Positions 17,934-25,460 of a stretch of DNA of 64,000 bases are shown piece after piece. The notes under the pieces are model-generated. The model searched no databases and was not told where the DNA came from. It saw only the letters and a program-made list of their open reading frames with translations. The position numbers and the translations under genes are program-made. Location: the NCBI RefSeq assembly GCF_003025555.1, contig NZ_PYMH01000003.1:62001-126000 (forward strand), given 5' to 3'. This DNA comes from Photobacterium lutimaris (GTDB lineage: Bacteria > Pseudomonadota > Gammaproteobacteria > Enterobacterales > Vibrionaceae). Each line of letters opens with the position of its first letter. Within the stretch, counting starts at the first letter, position 1.

Positions 17934-18271
17934 AGTGCTGATTTCCTAATGCGAACAACAAATATAACAAAGCAACGCGAGGTCACTTGGGTATACAACA
18001 TATAAGCATTTTTCTGGACTGTAAACAGGAAAAGTGAAAAAAGTCACAAAATTGGCTATCGCTTAATTATTGAGCTGCAAGGTTTGGGTTGCTTGGTATT
18101 TATATAGGTATTGGGTGAGCTTTGTGGTTTTTTTATCTGCTGGTGGAGCTGTTTTACTGAGGTGCAATCAGTGTATTAAATGGCTAAAACTGCGGGTTGA
18201 GATAAAGCCGCTACTGTTTGTGAAGTAGCGGCTTTTTTAGTTTTTTAGCGACGTGATCGCTGACTTTATAC
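17934..18271. other. Intergenic region upstream of brnQ copy 1
   Basis: This stretch should hold the promoter for the leader peptide and brnQ copy 1 on the minus strand. It includes a half-copy of the repeat end (ACTTGGGTATA near 17985) and, to the right, the terminator of brnQ copy 2 (18205-18238). I see no gene in it. Confidence 0.55.
18205..18238. terminator. Terminator 3' of brnQ copy 2
   Basis: Stem AAGCCGCTACT/AGTAGCGGCTT with an 8-base loop. Six T follow on the plus strand; on the minus strand, the direction of brnQ copy 2, only TTTATC follows. It can act in both directions. Confidence 0.75.
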
Positions 18272-19606
18272 CTATTTCGCCGAAGTGGTTGTTACTGTTT
18301 TCTCACGGCGAGCAAGCGACGCGTTGGCTAACAGGCTAAAGAGCAGCGTTGTCAAACATGGCAGCAGCCAGCTTGCATGGGCCGCATAGAGAGGCATGAA
18401 ATCACTCAGCACCGCTTCCCATTGAGTCGGGATCAGGCCAAGAATATGCAGGGTATCTATGGTGCCAAACACCAGCGTGACTGAGACGGTTGCGACAAAA
18501 ATAGGTCGCTGGAACGGTGACGGTTTAACCACCAAGGCTGTGATAACCAGCGCAATGGCAACCGGGCAGAGTACCAAAATCACCGGTAGGCTGATTTCCA
18601 GGATCTGATCTAGGCCGAAGTTGGCAATCAGGCCGGTAAGTGCACACACGATCACCGTCGTCACCGAGAATGGCGTATTAAAGGTCTGTTGATAGTATTC
18701 GGCACACGCATTGGTTAGGCCAACGGTGGTAGTCAGACAGGCCATAATGATGATGACGGCAAGTAGGTACTGACCGTAGATGCCAAATAGGCTCGCGACA
18801 TAGTTGGTTAGGATTTCTCCGCCGTTGGTTGCGCCGCTTGCGACTGCCGAAGAAGTGGCTCCGACATAGCCCATTGCGAGATAGCAGGCGGACATAAGCA
18901 CGGCATAGATCAGGGTGACTTTTACGGTGCTGGAGAATAAGGCCCCACGTGAGCTCACGCCCTTATTCTGACTCACGCTTTTATCTTGAATCGTTTTGAT
19001 GATTACCCAACCAAAGCCAACGGCGGCAATCGCATCCATGGTCATATAGCCTTGAATAAGCCCCTGAGTTACGGCTTGGTGTTGGTAATCACCACTTGGC
19101 AGGGTCATTGGACTAACAGGTGCGACAAAAGCGGTAACGGCTAATACGGCAAGAAGTAAAACCAGTAAGGGAGTCATGACTTTGCCAATGTAGTCGACTA
19201 ACTTGCCCCGTTGGAAAGCGAGGAGTAGGGTTACTGCCACAAAAATCAGCGAGAAGGGCAGTAGGAGATCGCCATTAGTAAATGGCGCGATACCCATTTC
19301 ATAGGCGACTGTGACTGCACGCGGCATACCAAACGCTGGACCGATGGCGGTAAACAGCAATACCCAGAAACCCGTGGCCATTGGCTTTGGCAGGGCTGCG
19401 GTAAGTTGCTGGCTGTGGCTAAGGCGACCAAGAACGACTAACGTCAGAGCGGGTAGGCCCACTGCGGTGATAAGAAAGCCAAGCATAGCTGGCAAGTAAT
19501 GGGTACCGGCTTGCAGGCCCAGTAAAGGCGGAAAGATGATGTTCCCAGCGCCGAGAAACATCGCAAAAGTCATTAGGCCTATTGCAAGGGTGTTGTGTTT
19601 ATTCAT
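18272..19606 (-). CDS. brnQ: Branched-chain amino acid transporter BrnQ, copy 2
   Basis: A 444-residue LIVCS-family symporter, clearly similar along its length to the copy at 16410-17711 (shared GLMTFAMFLGAGNIIFPP and QGLIQGYMTMDAIAAVGFGW). It should import branched-chain amino acids with sodium or protons. It has its own upstream leader peptide (19728-19835) whose C-terminus is Ile-rich, and its own set of hairpins. The two copies therefore look like a duplication that included the regulatory leader, after which codon choice in the leader changed from mainly Val to mainly Ile. Confidence 0.95.
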   Translation of the reverse strand: MNKHNTLAIGLMTFAMFLGAGNIIFPPLLGLQAGTHYLPAMLGFLITAVGLPALTLVVLGRLSHSQQLTAALPKPMATGFWVLLFTAIGPAFGMPRAVTVAYEMGIAPFTNGDLLLPFSLIFVAVTLLLAFQRGKLVDYIGKVMTPLLVLLLAVLAVTAFVAPVSPMTLPSGDYQHQAVTQGLIQGYMTMDAIAAVGFGWVIIKTIQDKSVSQNKGVSSRGALFSSTVKVTLIYAVLMSACYLAMGYVGATSSAVASGATNGGEILTNYVASLFGIYGQYLLAVIIIMACLTTTVGLTNACAEYYQQTFNTPFSVTTVIVCALTGLIANFGLDQILEISLPVILVLCPVAIALVITALVVKPSPFQRPIFVATVSVTLVFGTIDTLHILGLIPTQWEAVLSDFMPLYAAHASWLLPCLTTLLFSLLANASLARREKTVTTTSAK

Positions 19607-19643
19607 TCGGACAAGTCCTCTGATATTACTCAGTTTTTGTTAT

Positions 19644-19728
19644 GGACCGTCAGAAAGGCTGAAGAAAAACAGGTAGGTTAAGACATTGCTCCCCGTCAGC
19701 CTGGCTGACGGGTGAATAGCCGCCAGCC
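19644..19728 (-). promoter_or_regulatory. Putative attenuator-type RNA element of brnQ copy 2
   Basis: The transcript shows GGCUGGCGG (A) directly after the leader stop, CCGUCAGCC (B), GGCUGACGGG (C; the B:C hairpin spans 19691-19712) and a further CUGACGGUCC (D, 19644-19653). The A:B pairing needs one G-U pair and is weaker than B:C. Order and spacing match the element before brnQ copy 1. A UUUUU run occurs about 30 bases after C, not directly after it. Confidence 0.72.
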
Positions 19729-19835
19729 TAGTTAATAATCACTAGAATAGCAGCAATAATTTCGCGCGATACAAACGTTCCGCCTGTCATCTTCACAGGC
19801 TTGCAAACTGAAAGCTGGCAAGTAGGTTTAAACAT
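19728..19835 (-). CDS. brnQ leader peptide, Ile-rich (35 aa)
   Basis: The frame starts at ATG 19833-19835 (AGGA eight to eleven bases upstream) and ends with TAG at 19728-19730. The C-terminus reads REIIAAILVIIN, with seven Ile, Leu or Val codons in the last ten residues, followed at once by the pairing segments. An internal Met at residue 16 could also start it. By analogy to ilv leader peptides it should sense charged tRNA-Ile. No protein function is expected of the peptide itself. Confidence 0.8.
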   Translation of the reverse strand: MFKPTCQLSVCKPVKMTGGTFVSREIIAAILVIIN

Positions 19836-20029
19836 GGTGTTATCCTGAACGTAAATATCGAAATCAGTTACAACATATAAATAAAACACTAGTGTGTAAA
19901 TAGATAGCATGAGAATACATTGTATTTATTTGCTTTACTGAAGGATAGTACTGCTCTGTTGCGTTTGTGGTGATGGAGTGAGAGAGTGAAAATTTCTTAC
20001 TTATACTAATGATTAATAAAGGGTTATTC

Positions 20030-20413
20030 ATGTTAAAGGCGATTCATCATGCTGCAATTATCTGTTCGGACTATCACCGCTCGAGAGCATTCTACGTTGA
20101 TATTCTTGGCTTAACTGTATTGGCTGAGCACTACCGCGAGGCAAGAGACTCATGGAAATTAGATCTGCAACTACCAGATAACAGCCAGATAGAGTTGTTT
20201 TCGTTCCCTAATCCGCCAGAAAGACCGAGTTTTCCAGAAGCAAGGGGACTGCGCCATTTAGCGTTTGTCGTGGACTCGGTTGAGCAAGTGGGTGGGTATT
20301 TAGAATCAAGAGGGATAGAAGTAGAACCAGTCCGGATCGATGAATACACGGGCAAACCGTATACGTTTTTTCAAGATCCGGATGGGTTACCGCTAGAGCT
20401 TTATCAAGCTTAA
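20030..20413 (+). CDS. VOC family protein, YaeR-like
   Basis: A 127-residue glyoxalase-fold protein, close to E. coli YaeR in my recollection: shared patterns are HHAAIICSDYHRSRAFYVDIL near the start, YREARDSWKLDL, ELFSFPNPPERPSFPEA and the C-terminal FFQDPDGLPLELYQ. The VOC metal site would use His 6 or 7, Glu 51 and Glu 122 approximately. YaeR has no firmly assigned substrate. The start is set at the ATG with AAAGGG six bases before it; an upstream ATG at 20009 is in frame but has no good ribosome site. It stands alone between brnQ and a convergent small gene. Confidence 0.88.
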   Translation: MLKAIHHAAIICSDYHRSRAFYVDILGLTVLAEHYREARDSWKLDLQLPDNSQIELFSFPNPPERPSFPEARGLRHLAFVVDSVEQVGGYLESRGIEVEPVRIDEYTGKPYTFFQDPDGLPLELYQA

Positions 20414-20439
20414 ATGAGACATATAAAAGCAAGGAAATG

Positions 20440-20640
20440 TTAGCTGATAATATCCGTAAGCAGGCCGGCGAAGACTAAGCTGGCCACGCCGTAAAATCCG
20501 AATTCGATACGAGATTCAACAATACTCTTCCCTTCTGCGGGCTTTACCGTCGCCATGGTAAAGAAGAAACCGCCTGCCAAGCCAATAAGCAGTACGATCA
20601 AACCAAATAGCGTACCTTCAATAAGATAAGTGAAATTCAT
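20440..20640 (-). CDS. Small membrane protein, function unknown (66 aa)
   Basis: Starting at ATG 20638-20640, the 66-residue product has two hydrophobic segments: EGTLFGLIVLLIGLAGGFFF (about residues 8-27) and YGVASLVFAGLLTDII at the C-terminus. A longer frame is open upstream to 20733, but its extra residues look non-coding, and AGGCC lies seven bases before the chosen ATG. I do not recognise a family. It overlaps no neighbour and is convergent with the VOC gene. Confidence 0.55.
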   Translation of the reverse strand: MNFTYLIEGTLFGLIVLLIGLAGGFFFTMATVKPAEGKSIVESRIEFGFYGVASLVFAGLLTDIIS

Positions 20641-20894
20641 AAACAGGCCTAATCCTTTGTGGCACGTGAAATTATGTAGGGATAATACACATTCCAATTT
20701 ATCTGACAAAGGATTATCAATAATAAACCTCATTAAAAACAGGGTTTTAGTTGGTTTAATTGTGCATTTGAATGAATAGGCAGCAATAGATGTATTGCTG
20801 CCTGAATTATAACCGCTGCGATGATGGGAAAGTAATCAACGCGGCTATGGGTCTAGTTCATGGGCTTGTTGTTCTAAATTGGATGCATCATCCG

Positions 20895-22169
20895 CTAGAA
20901 GCAGGTTTCCACCACACTGGTTACTTGGTGTTCCTCATCGGCAATACAGATGTATTTCCACTTATCAAATGTTAGACACGGATGAGAGGTGGAAAAGGCA
21001 ATCACATCACCTACATGAAGCTCACGACCTTCCGGCACGGTGACGAATGTGTGCTGATCCATAATTGCAGTGGCTTGCAAACCGCCTACCTCAATACTTT
21101 TTCCATCGCGGTAGCCTCGCTCAGGAATTGGCAGGCCTGCATCAAAAGCCACGTCACGTTTGCCAAGAGCAATCACCGCTTTTCCCGGCTCTGGACGGGA
21201 GATCACATAGGCCCATACCTCCAGCGCTGATTCAAGATCGCCACCAAGATCACACGCATAACCTTGGTTAGTTTGCGCTCTTGCCATCACATTGTTTTGG
21301 GCGTCTTGGTAGATACCGGTGTCGTGGATCAAGTAACATCCAGGGCGGATGATCGCCAACAAGTGCTGGCAGTCAGTGAAACTTTCGGCCACCACGTCAT
21401 ACCAAGCAGATCCCGCACCGGTCACTATTGGTCTATCAAGATGGATTAACCCATTTTCCTTGAGTTGCTCGACCGTTTTTACAGTCGTTGCCAAGAAATT
21501 ACGGATAGCCTGCTCGGCGTTATCGCCATGGATCACGCCTTCATATACTTCGATACCCGCAAGGGTAATGCCCGGCAATGCGTCAATGTATTGTGCCAAC
21601 GAGACCACCTGTTCTGGTGTGCGGCAACCACAGCGTCCGCCTTCGACACCGAATTCGATCAGTACCTGGACAGTAACGCCTGAGCTTGCAAAGTATTCAG
21701 ACAGTTGCTCGGCATTGGCTTGGGAGTCAACACAGCAATAGAAGTTAATATCGTGCTGGGTTAATAAGCGTTTGATCATCGCCATGTTAGCTTTGCCGAC
21801 AAGCTGGTTTGCCATCATGATGTGCTTGGCACCCGCAGCTGCGGCAACTTCAGCATGAGGCGCTGTCGCGACCGTGAGGCCCCAGGCGCCAGCTTTAAGT
21901 TGTTGCTCAAAGAAAGCTGGGGTCATGGTTGTTTTGCCATGTGGCGATAACTTCACACTGTGGTGGTTAGCAAACTGTTGCATCCAGTTAAGGTTGTTAT
22001 CGATGGATTGTTGCTTGATAACCGCTGCAGGTAAGCTTATTTCCTCGTTAATTAGGCTGTATTTTCCCTCCGTTTTTTCATCCACCCATATCCCTTTAGT
22101 CCCTACGGGAAATTTTTTGTGATGGGTGTCTTGGTATTTACTAACATGCTTTTTATTTGCTTGGGTCAT
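20895..22169 (-). CDS. PLP-dependent D-serine dehydratase/D-threonine aldolase-like enzyme (candidate D-glucosaminate dehydratase)
   Basis: A 424-residue fold-III PLP enzyme. The N-terminal alanine-racemase-like barrel carries the PLP Lys in LSPHGKTTMTPAFFEQQL (about residue 79), and the C-terminal DSD1-type domain ends with a probable metal site HPCLTFDKW (family ligands His and Cys). The family includes D-serine dehydratase, D-threonine aldolase and D-glucosaminate dehydratase. It is divergent from the RpiR gene, beyond which lie a deacylase, RidA, KDG kinase and KDPG aldolase. That setting fits D-glucosaminate dehydratase producing 2-keto-3-deoxygluconate; a plain D-serine dehydratase would not need a KDG kinase. 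Substrate is inference. Confidence 0.82.
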   Translation of the reverse strand: MTQANKKHVSKYQDTHHKKFPVGTKGIWVDEKTEGKYSLINEEISLPAAVIKQQSIDNNLNWMQQFANHHSVKLSPHGKTTMTPAFFEQQLKAGAWGLTVATAPHAEVAAAAGAKHIMMANQLVGKANMAMIKRLLTQHDINFYCCVDSQANAEQLSEYFASSGVTVQVLIEFGVEGGRCGCRTPEQVVSLAQYIDALPGITLAGIEVYEGVIHGDNAEQAIRNFLATTVKTVEQLKENGLIHLDRPIVTGAGSAWYDVVAESFTDCQHLLAIIRPGCYLIHDTGIYQDAQNNVMARAQTNQGYACDLGGDLESALEVWAYVISRPEPGKAVIALGKRDVAFDAGLPIPERGYRDGKSIEVGGLQATAIMDQHTFVTVPEGRELHVGDVIAFSTSHPCLTFDKWKYICIADEEHQVTSVVETCF

Positions 22170-22225
22170 TTATTATTCTCCTAACATAGCCCTCAGGGCT
22201 TGTTGTTACTGCCTTTTGGCGTGAT

Positions 22226-22237
22226 GATAATATTATC
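22226..22237. promoter_or_regulatory. Palindrome in the divergent promoter, candidate RpiR operator
   Basis: GATAATATTATC is a perfect 12-bp palindrome midway between the divergent dehydratase and RpiR starts. A regulator-binding role is inferred from position only. Confidence 0.35.
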
Positions 22238-22342
22238 GGTGTTAGAAAGTATCAAACATTACTGGTCTATTTGTGCTGTTTCTCACTGTTTTTAACCTGC
22301 CCTGAAATTACTATTTGCCCTGTCGAGAGAAAGGTGAAAGCC

Positions 22343-23206
22343 GTGACAATCGAAGTTGATATCGTTTCAAGAATTACTGAGCGTTTTTCGCAGTTGCGGG
22401 AAGCCGAGAAGAAAGTCGCCATGTTGGTGATTGATGATTTGGCTGCTGCCTCGGGGTATAGCATTACCCAGATGGCAGAAGAAGCTGGGGTGAGTGAAGC
22501 CACGATCACCCGTTTCGCCAAAGCCGTAGGCTGTAAGAATGTGCGCGATCTGAAGCTCAAATTGGCGCAGTCATTGGCAATTGGTCAGCGCTTCATTCAT
22601 GAATCGCCAGATCAGTCGGGTATCCAAGGGGTGTATGAGTCGATCAAAAATGTGATCAACATAAATCGCAAGGTTGTCGATGAGCAGGACATTGCAACCG
22701 CCGTCGACATTTTGCAAAACGCTCGCCAAATTTTGGCCGTCGGTATGGGTGGTGGTTCAACAATGCTATCGCAGGAGTTGCAGTTCCGCTTGTTCCGTTT
22801 GGGCTACCCGGTAACGGCATACAACGATGGCTTGCTGGCAAGAATGGTGGCTTCAACCGCCGATGCCAATGATGTGATGGTGGTGATATCCGCTACCGGC
22901 TACACACCAGAAGTGGTAGAGCCAGCATCGATTGCCAAGCAATACGGCTTGAAAGTGATTTCAATTACACCGAAAGAGTCGCCATTGGCTGAAGTCAGTG
23001 ATTTGGTATTGCCAATAGTGACCAAGGAAACCGATTTTATTTACAAACCGTCGGCATCACGTTACGCCATGATGGCCTTGATTGATGTGTTGTCCACGGA
23101 GCTGGCCTTGAGCCACAAACGCCGAACCCGAGATAAGCTGCGCCGCTTGAAGCTGGCACTAGACAGTCACCGGGGTGGAGAGGATAGACAGCCTCTCGGC
23201 GATTGA
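22343..23206 (+). CDS. RpiR/MurR-family transcriptional regulator with SIS domain
   Basis: A 287-residue regulator. An N-terminal RpiR helix-turn-helix (about residues 1-75; SITQMAEEAGVSEATITRFAKAVG) is followed by a sugar-phosphate-binding SIS domain (about 110-240; ILAVGMGGGSTMLSQELQFR). Effectors of this family are sugar phosphates, such as KDPG for HexR. I set the start at GTG 22343, with GAGAAAGG upstream; a longer frame from 22271 is open but begins with an unlikely Cys-rich segment. It should control the divergent dehydratase and the downstream deacylase gene. A long imperfect hairpin follows at 23207-23243. Confidence 0.9.
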   Translation: MTIEVDIVSRITERFSQLREAEKKVAMLVIDDLAAASGYSITQMAEEAGVSEATITRFAKAVGCKNVRDLKLKLAQSLAIGQRFIHESPDQSGIQGVYESIKNVININRKVVDEQDIATAVDILQNARQILAVGMGGGSTMLSQELQFRLFRLGYPVTAYNDGLLARMVASTADANDVMVVISATGYTPEVVEPASIAKQYGLKVISITPKESPLAEVSDLVLPIVTKETDFIYKPSASRYAMMALIDVLSTELALSHKRRTRDKLRRLKLALDSHRGGEDRQPLGD

Positions 23207-23243
23207 CACAACCTAGACCGAACAGTTCGGGCTAACGGTTGTG
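23207..23243 (+). promoter_or_regulatory. Long imperfect inverted repeat between rpiR and deacylase
   Basis: CACAACC-TAG-ACCGAAC faces GTTCGGGCTAAC-GGTTGTG around a central A, matching at nearly all positions with a two-base bulge. It lies 30 bp before the deacylase start and overlaps the end of the rpiR gene region. It could be an operator or an mRNA hairpin separating regulator from catabolic genes. No T-tract follows. Confidence 0.5.
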
Positions 23244-23273
23244 AAGAATTAGCGTCATAAAGAAGGAAGTTTC

Positions 23274-24713
23274 ATGCAGTTCGATACCGTTTTCCGAAAT
23301 GTTCAAGTTGTTGATGGCTCGGGTAGTGAGCCTTACAACGCCGATGTTGCTATTACAGGGGATCGTATTGCAGCTATAGGGGATCTTGCTAGGTGTGAGT
23401 CTGCTGAGATCATTGATGGACAGGGTAAGGCGTTGGCGCCGGGCTTTATAGATGTCCATACCCATGATGATACCAATGTGATCCGCTACCCCGATTGCCT
23501 ACCGAAGATCAGTCAAGGGGTCACCAGCGTCATCGTTGGTAACTGTGGGATCAGCGCGTCACCGACGATTTTAGCTGGTGATCCACCGGATCCAATGAAC
23601 CTGTTAGGTAAGCAGCAAGACTTTAAATACCCAACATTTGCTTCTTACGCCGAGGCCGTCATGGCCGCTCAACCTGCTGTGAATGTTGCTGCGCTGGTGG
23701 GCCATACCACTTTGCGTAACAACGAAATGGATGATTTGTTCCGGGCAGCATCGAGCGAAGAGATCGCGGCAATGAAAGCCAAGCTCCACGATGCAATGGC
23801 ACAGGGTGCATTGGGATTAAGCTCAGGGTTAGCTTACGCCTCTGCAAAGCAGGCGCCAACCGAAGAGGTGATGGCCCTAGCCGAAGAGCTGGCTGAGTTC
23901 GATGGCATCTATACCACTCATATGCGTACTGAATTCGAGCAGATCCTCGATGCAATGGAGGAAGCTTTTACAACAGGTAAGCATGGCAAGGTGCCTGTGG
24001 TGATTTCTCACCTCAAATGTGCCGGAGCGGGCAACTGGGGGCGCACTGCTGAAGTACTCAACTTGATGGAAAAAACGGCCAAGCACCAAGATGTCGCGTG
24101 CGATTGCTACCCGTATTCAGCCAGTTCATCAACGCTTGATCTCAAGCAAGTGACCGATGAGATAGACATTTTTATCACTTGGTCAGAGAGCCACCCGCAG
24201 CATGCTGGGAAGATGCTCAAGCAGATTGCCGATGATATGAATCTGCCTTTAATGGAAGCGGCCGAGCAACTTCAGCCAGCAGGCGCGGTATACCACTGTA
24301 TGGATGAAGCCGATGTTGAGCGGGTACTTAAATACCGATTAACCATGGTGGGCTCAGATGGCTTGCCAAATGACCCACACCCACATCCGCGCCTATGGGG
24401 ATCGTTTCCACGGGTGCTGGGCTATTACAGCCGTGAACGCCAGTTGTTCTCCTTAGGGCAGGCGATTCACAAAATGACAGGTATGTCGGCTAAGCGCTAC
24501 TGCCTGAAAGATAGAGGGGAAATCCGCGAAGGGGCCTATGCCGATATCGTGATGTTTGATCCCAATACCATTATCGATGTTGCAAGTTTCGAAAATCCGA
24601 TTGCAGCAGCGAAAGGAATTGACGTAGTCATGGTTAATGGCTGCATCAGTTATCAAGACGGTCAGGTGAGTAATAACCGCCATGGTCGTTTTTTACACCG
24701 TCACCAGGACTAA
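23274..24713 (+). CDS. N-acyl-D-amino-acid deacylase family amidohydrolase (candidate N-acetyl-D-glucosaminate deacetylase)
   Basis: A 479-residue amidohydrolase of the D-aminoacylase family. Zinc-site features are visible: GFIDVHTHDD (about residue 61), VGNCGIS (about residue 98), THMRTE (about 217), ISHLKCAG (about 245) and GSDGLPNDPHPHPRLWG near residue 365. Family members remove acyl groups from N-acyl-D-amino acids. N-acetyl-D-glucosaminate has the D-amino acid configuration, so it would be a reasonable substrate given the adjacent glucosaminate-type dehydratase, KDG kinase and aldolase. It is followed 53 bp later by a RidA gene. Family is firm; substrate is inferred. Confidence 0.88.
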   Translation: MQFDTVFRNVQVVDGSGSEPYNADVAITGDRIAAIGDLARCESAEIIDGQGKALAPGFIDVHTHDDTNVIRYPDCLPKISQGVTSVIVGNCGISASPTILAGDPPDPMNLLGKQQDFKYPTFASYAEAVMAAQPAVNVAALVGHTTLRNNEMDDLFRAASSEEIAAMKAKLHDAMAQGALGLSSGLAYASAKQAPTEEVMALAEELAEFDGIYTTHMRTEFEQILDAMEEAFTTGKHGKVPVVISHLKCAGAGNWGRTAEVLNLMEKTAKHQDVACDCYPYSASSSTLDLKQVTDEIDIFITWSESHPQHAGKMLKQIADDMNLPLMEAAEQLQPAGAVYHCMDEADVERVLKYRLTMVGSDGLPNDPHPHPRLWGSFPRVLGYYSRERQLFSLGQAIHKMTGMSAKRYCLKDRGEIREGAYADIVMFDPNTIIDVASFENPIAAAKGIDVVMVNGCISYQDGQVSNNRHGRFLHRHQD

Positions 24714-24766
24714 ACACCCAGGGACAGCAAATTGAACTCAGTAACACAACGTTGGAGAAAAAAATT

Positions 24767-25159
24767 ATGACTATCACACGCTACGGCATCGAAGGCGGTA
24801 CAGGCACTGGCGGTCAGCACCTACCTTTTGCTCGTGCAACTCAGGCGGGTGGTTTCCTGTATGTCTCTGGTCAAACACCGATGACAGACGGCGAAGTAGT
24901 TGAAGGTGGCATCGTTGATCAGTCGCGCCTAGCGATTCAGAACTGTGTCGATATCATGGAAGAAGCAGGCTACGGCTTGGAACATGTCGTACACGTGAAA
25001 GTGGTACTGACAGATTCACGTTACTTCCAGTCATTCAACAAGGTGTTCAAAGAGTTCTTCGGTGAGCACCCACCGGCACGTATCTGCATGGTATGTGACT
25101 TGGTTGTTGACGTAAAAGTTGAAGTCGATGTGACGTGCTACCGCGAAGATCGTCGTTAA
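24767..25159 (+). CDS. RidA family enamine/imine deaminase
   Basis: A 130-residue member of the RidA/YjgF/UK114 family, which hydrolyses reactive enamine/imine intermediates released by PLP dehydratases. Seen are YVSGQTPM (about residue 32), the family's central region, and PPARICMVCDLVVDVKVEVD at the C-terminus, containing the conserved substrate-binding Arg. The start is taken at ATG 24767, 8 bp after GGAG. Its place behind the deacylase, in a cluster with a PLP dehydratase, fits clearance of the imine on the way to 2-keto-3-deoxygluconate. Confidence 0.92.
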   Translation: MTITRYGIEGGTGTGGQHLPFARATQAGGFLYVSGQTPMTDGEVVEGGIVDQSRLAIQNCVDIMEEAGYGLEHVVHVKVVLTDSRYFQSFNKVFKEFFGEHPPARICMVCDLVVDVKVEVDVTCYREDRR

Positions 25160-25460
25160 TTCAGGCATTATCTTCGGGCCCCGCATATAAACAATAAAGT
25201 CGCGGGGTCAACAGAAGCCTACTTGATAGACGCAGGTCAATAGCGCTGGTTAAAAGGCGCAGACCACAACGGACGTTGGCGAGCTATTACAACAAGAGCC
25301 GGAAGGCCAAAGAAAAAAGGTTGGCAAAGTACCAACCCTAAAAAAGCAAAATACTGAATGTTCAGTAATTCATGGGGTAGTAAGTGATGAGACTATCCCC
25401 AAGCAAATAAAAGCATATACCAGCCGTTCAGGCTGGATTTAAAATTATAAGAGGTATGGG
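25160..25460. other. Leader region of the symporter gene with palindromes
   Basis: This 301-bp stretch between ridA and the symporter gene contains three notable structures: GGCCCCGC paired with GCGGGGTC just after ridA, a hairpin GGTTGG-N7-CCAACC near 25320, and the perfect palindrome TACTGAA-TG-TTCAGTA at 25352-25367. A stem CCAGCC-GTTCA-GGCTGG at 25420-25436 lies directly before the ribosome site. It probably carries a separate promoter for the symporter-kinase-aldolase genes. Confidence 0.55.
25352..25367. promoter_or_regulatory. Perfect 7-2-7 palindrome upstream of symporter
   Basis: TACTGAATGTTCAGTA reads the same on both strands. It is 94 bp before the symporter start and is a candidate operator; the binding protein is unknown. 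Confidence 0.45.

Noticed and set aside
20895..22169. Assignment as a simple D-serine dehydratase
   Set aside because: Not excluded, but the neighbouring deacylase, KDG kinase and KDPG aldolase are better explained by a glucosaminate substrate; kept as the alternative.
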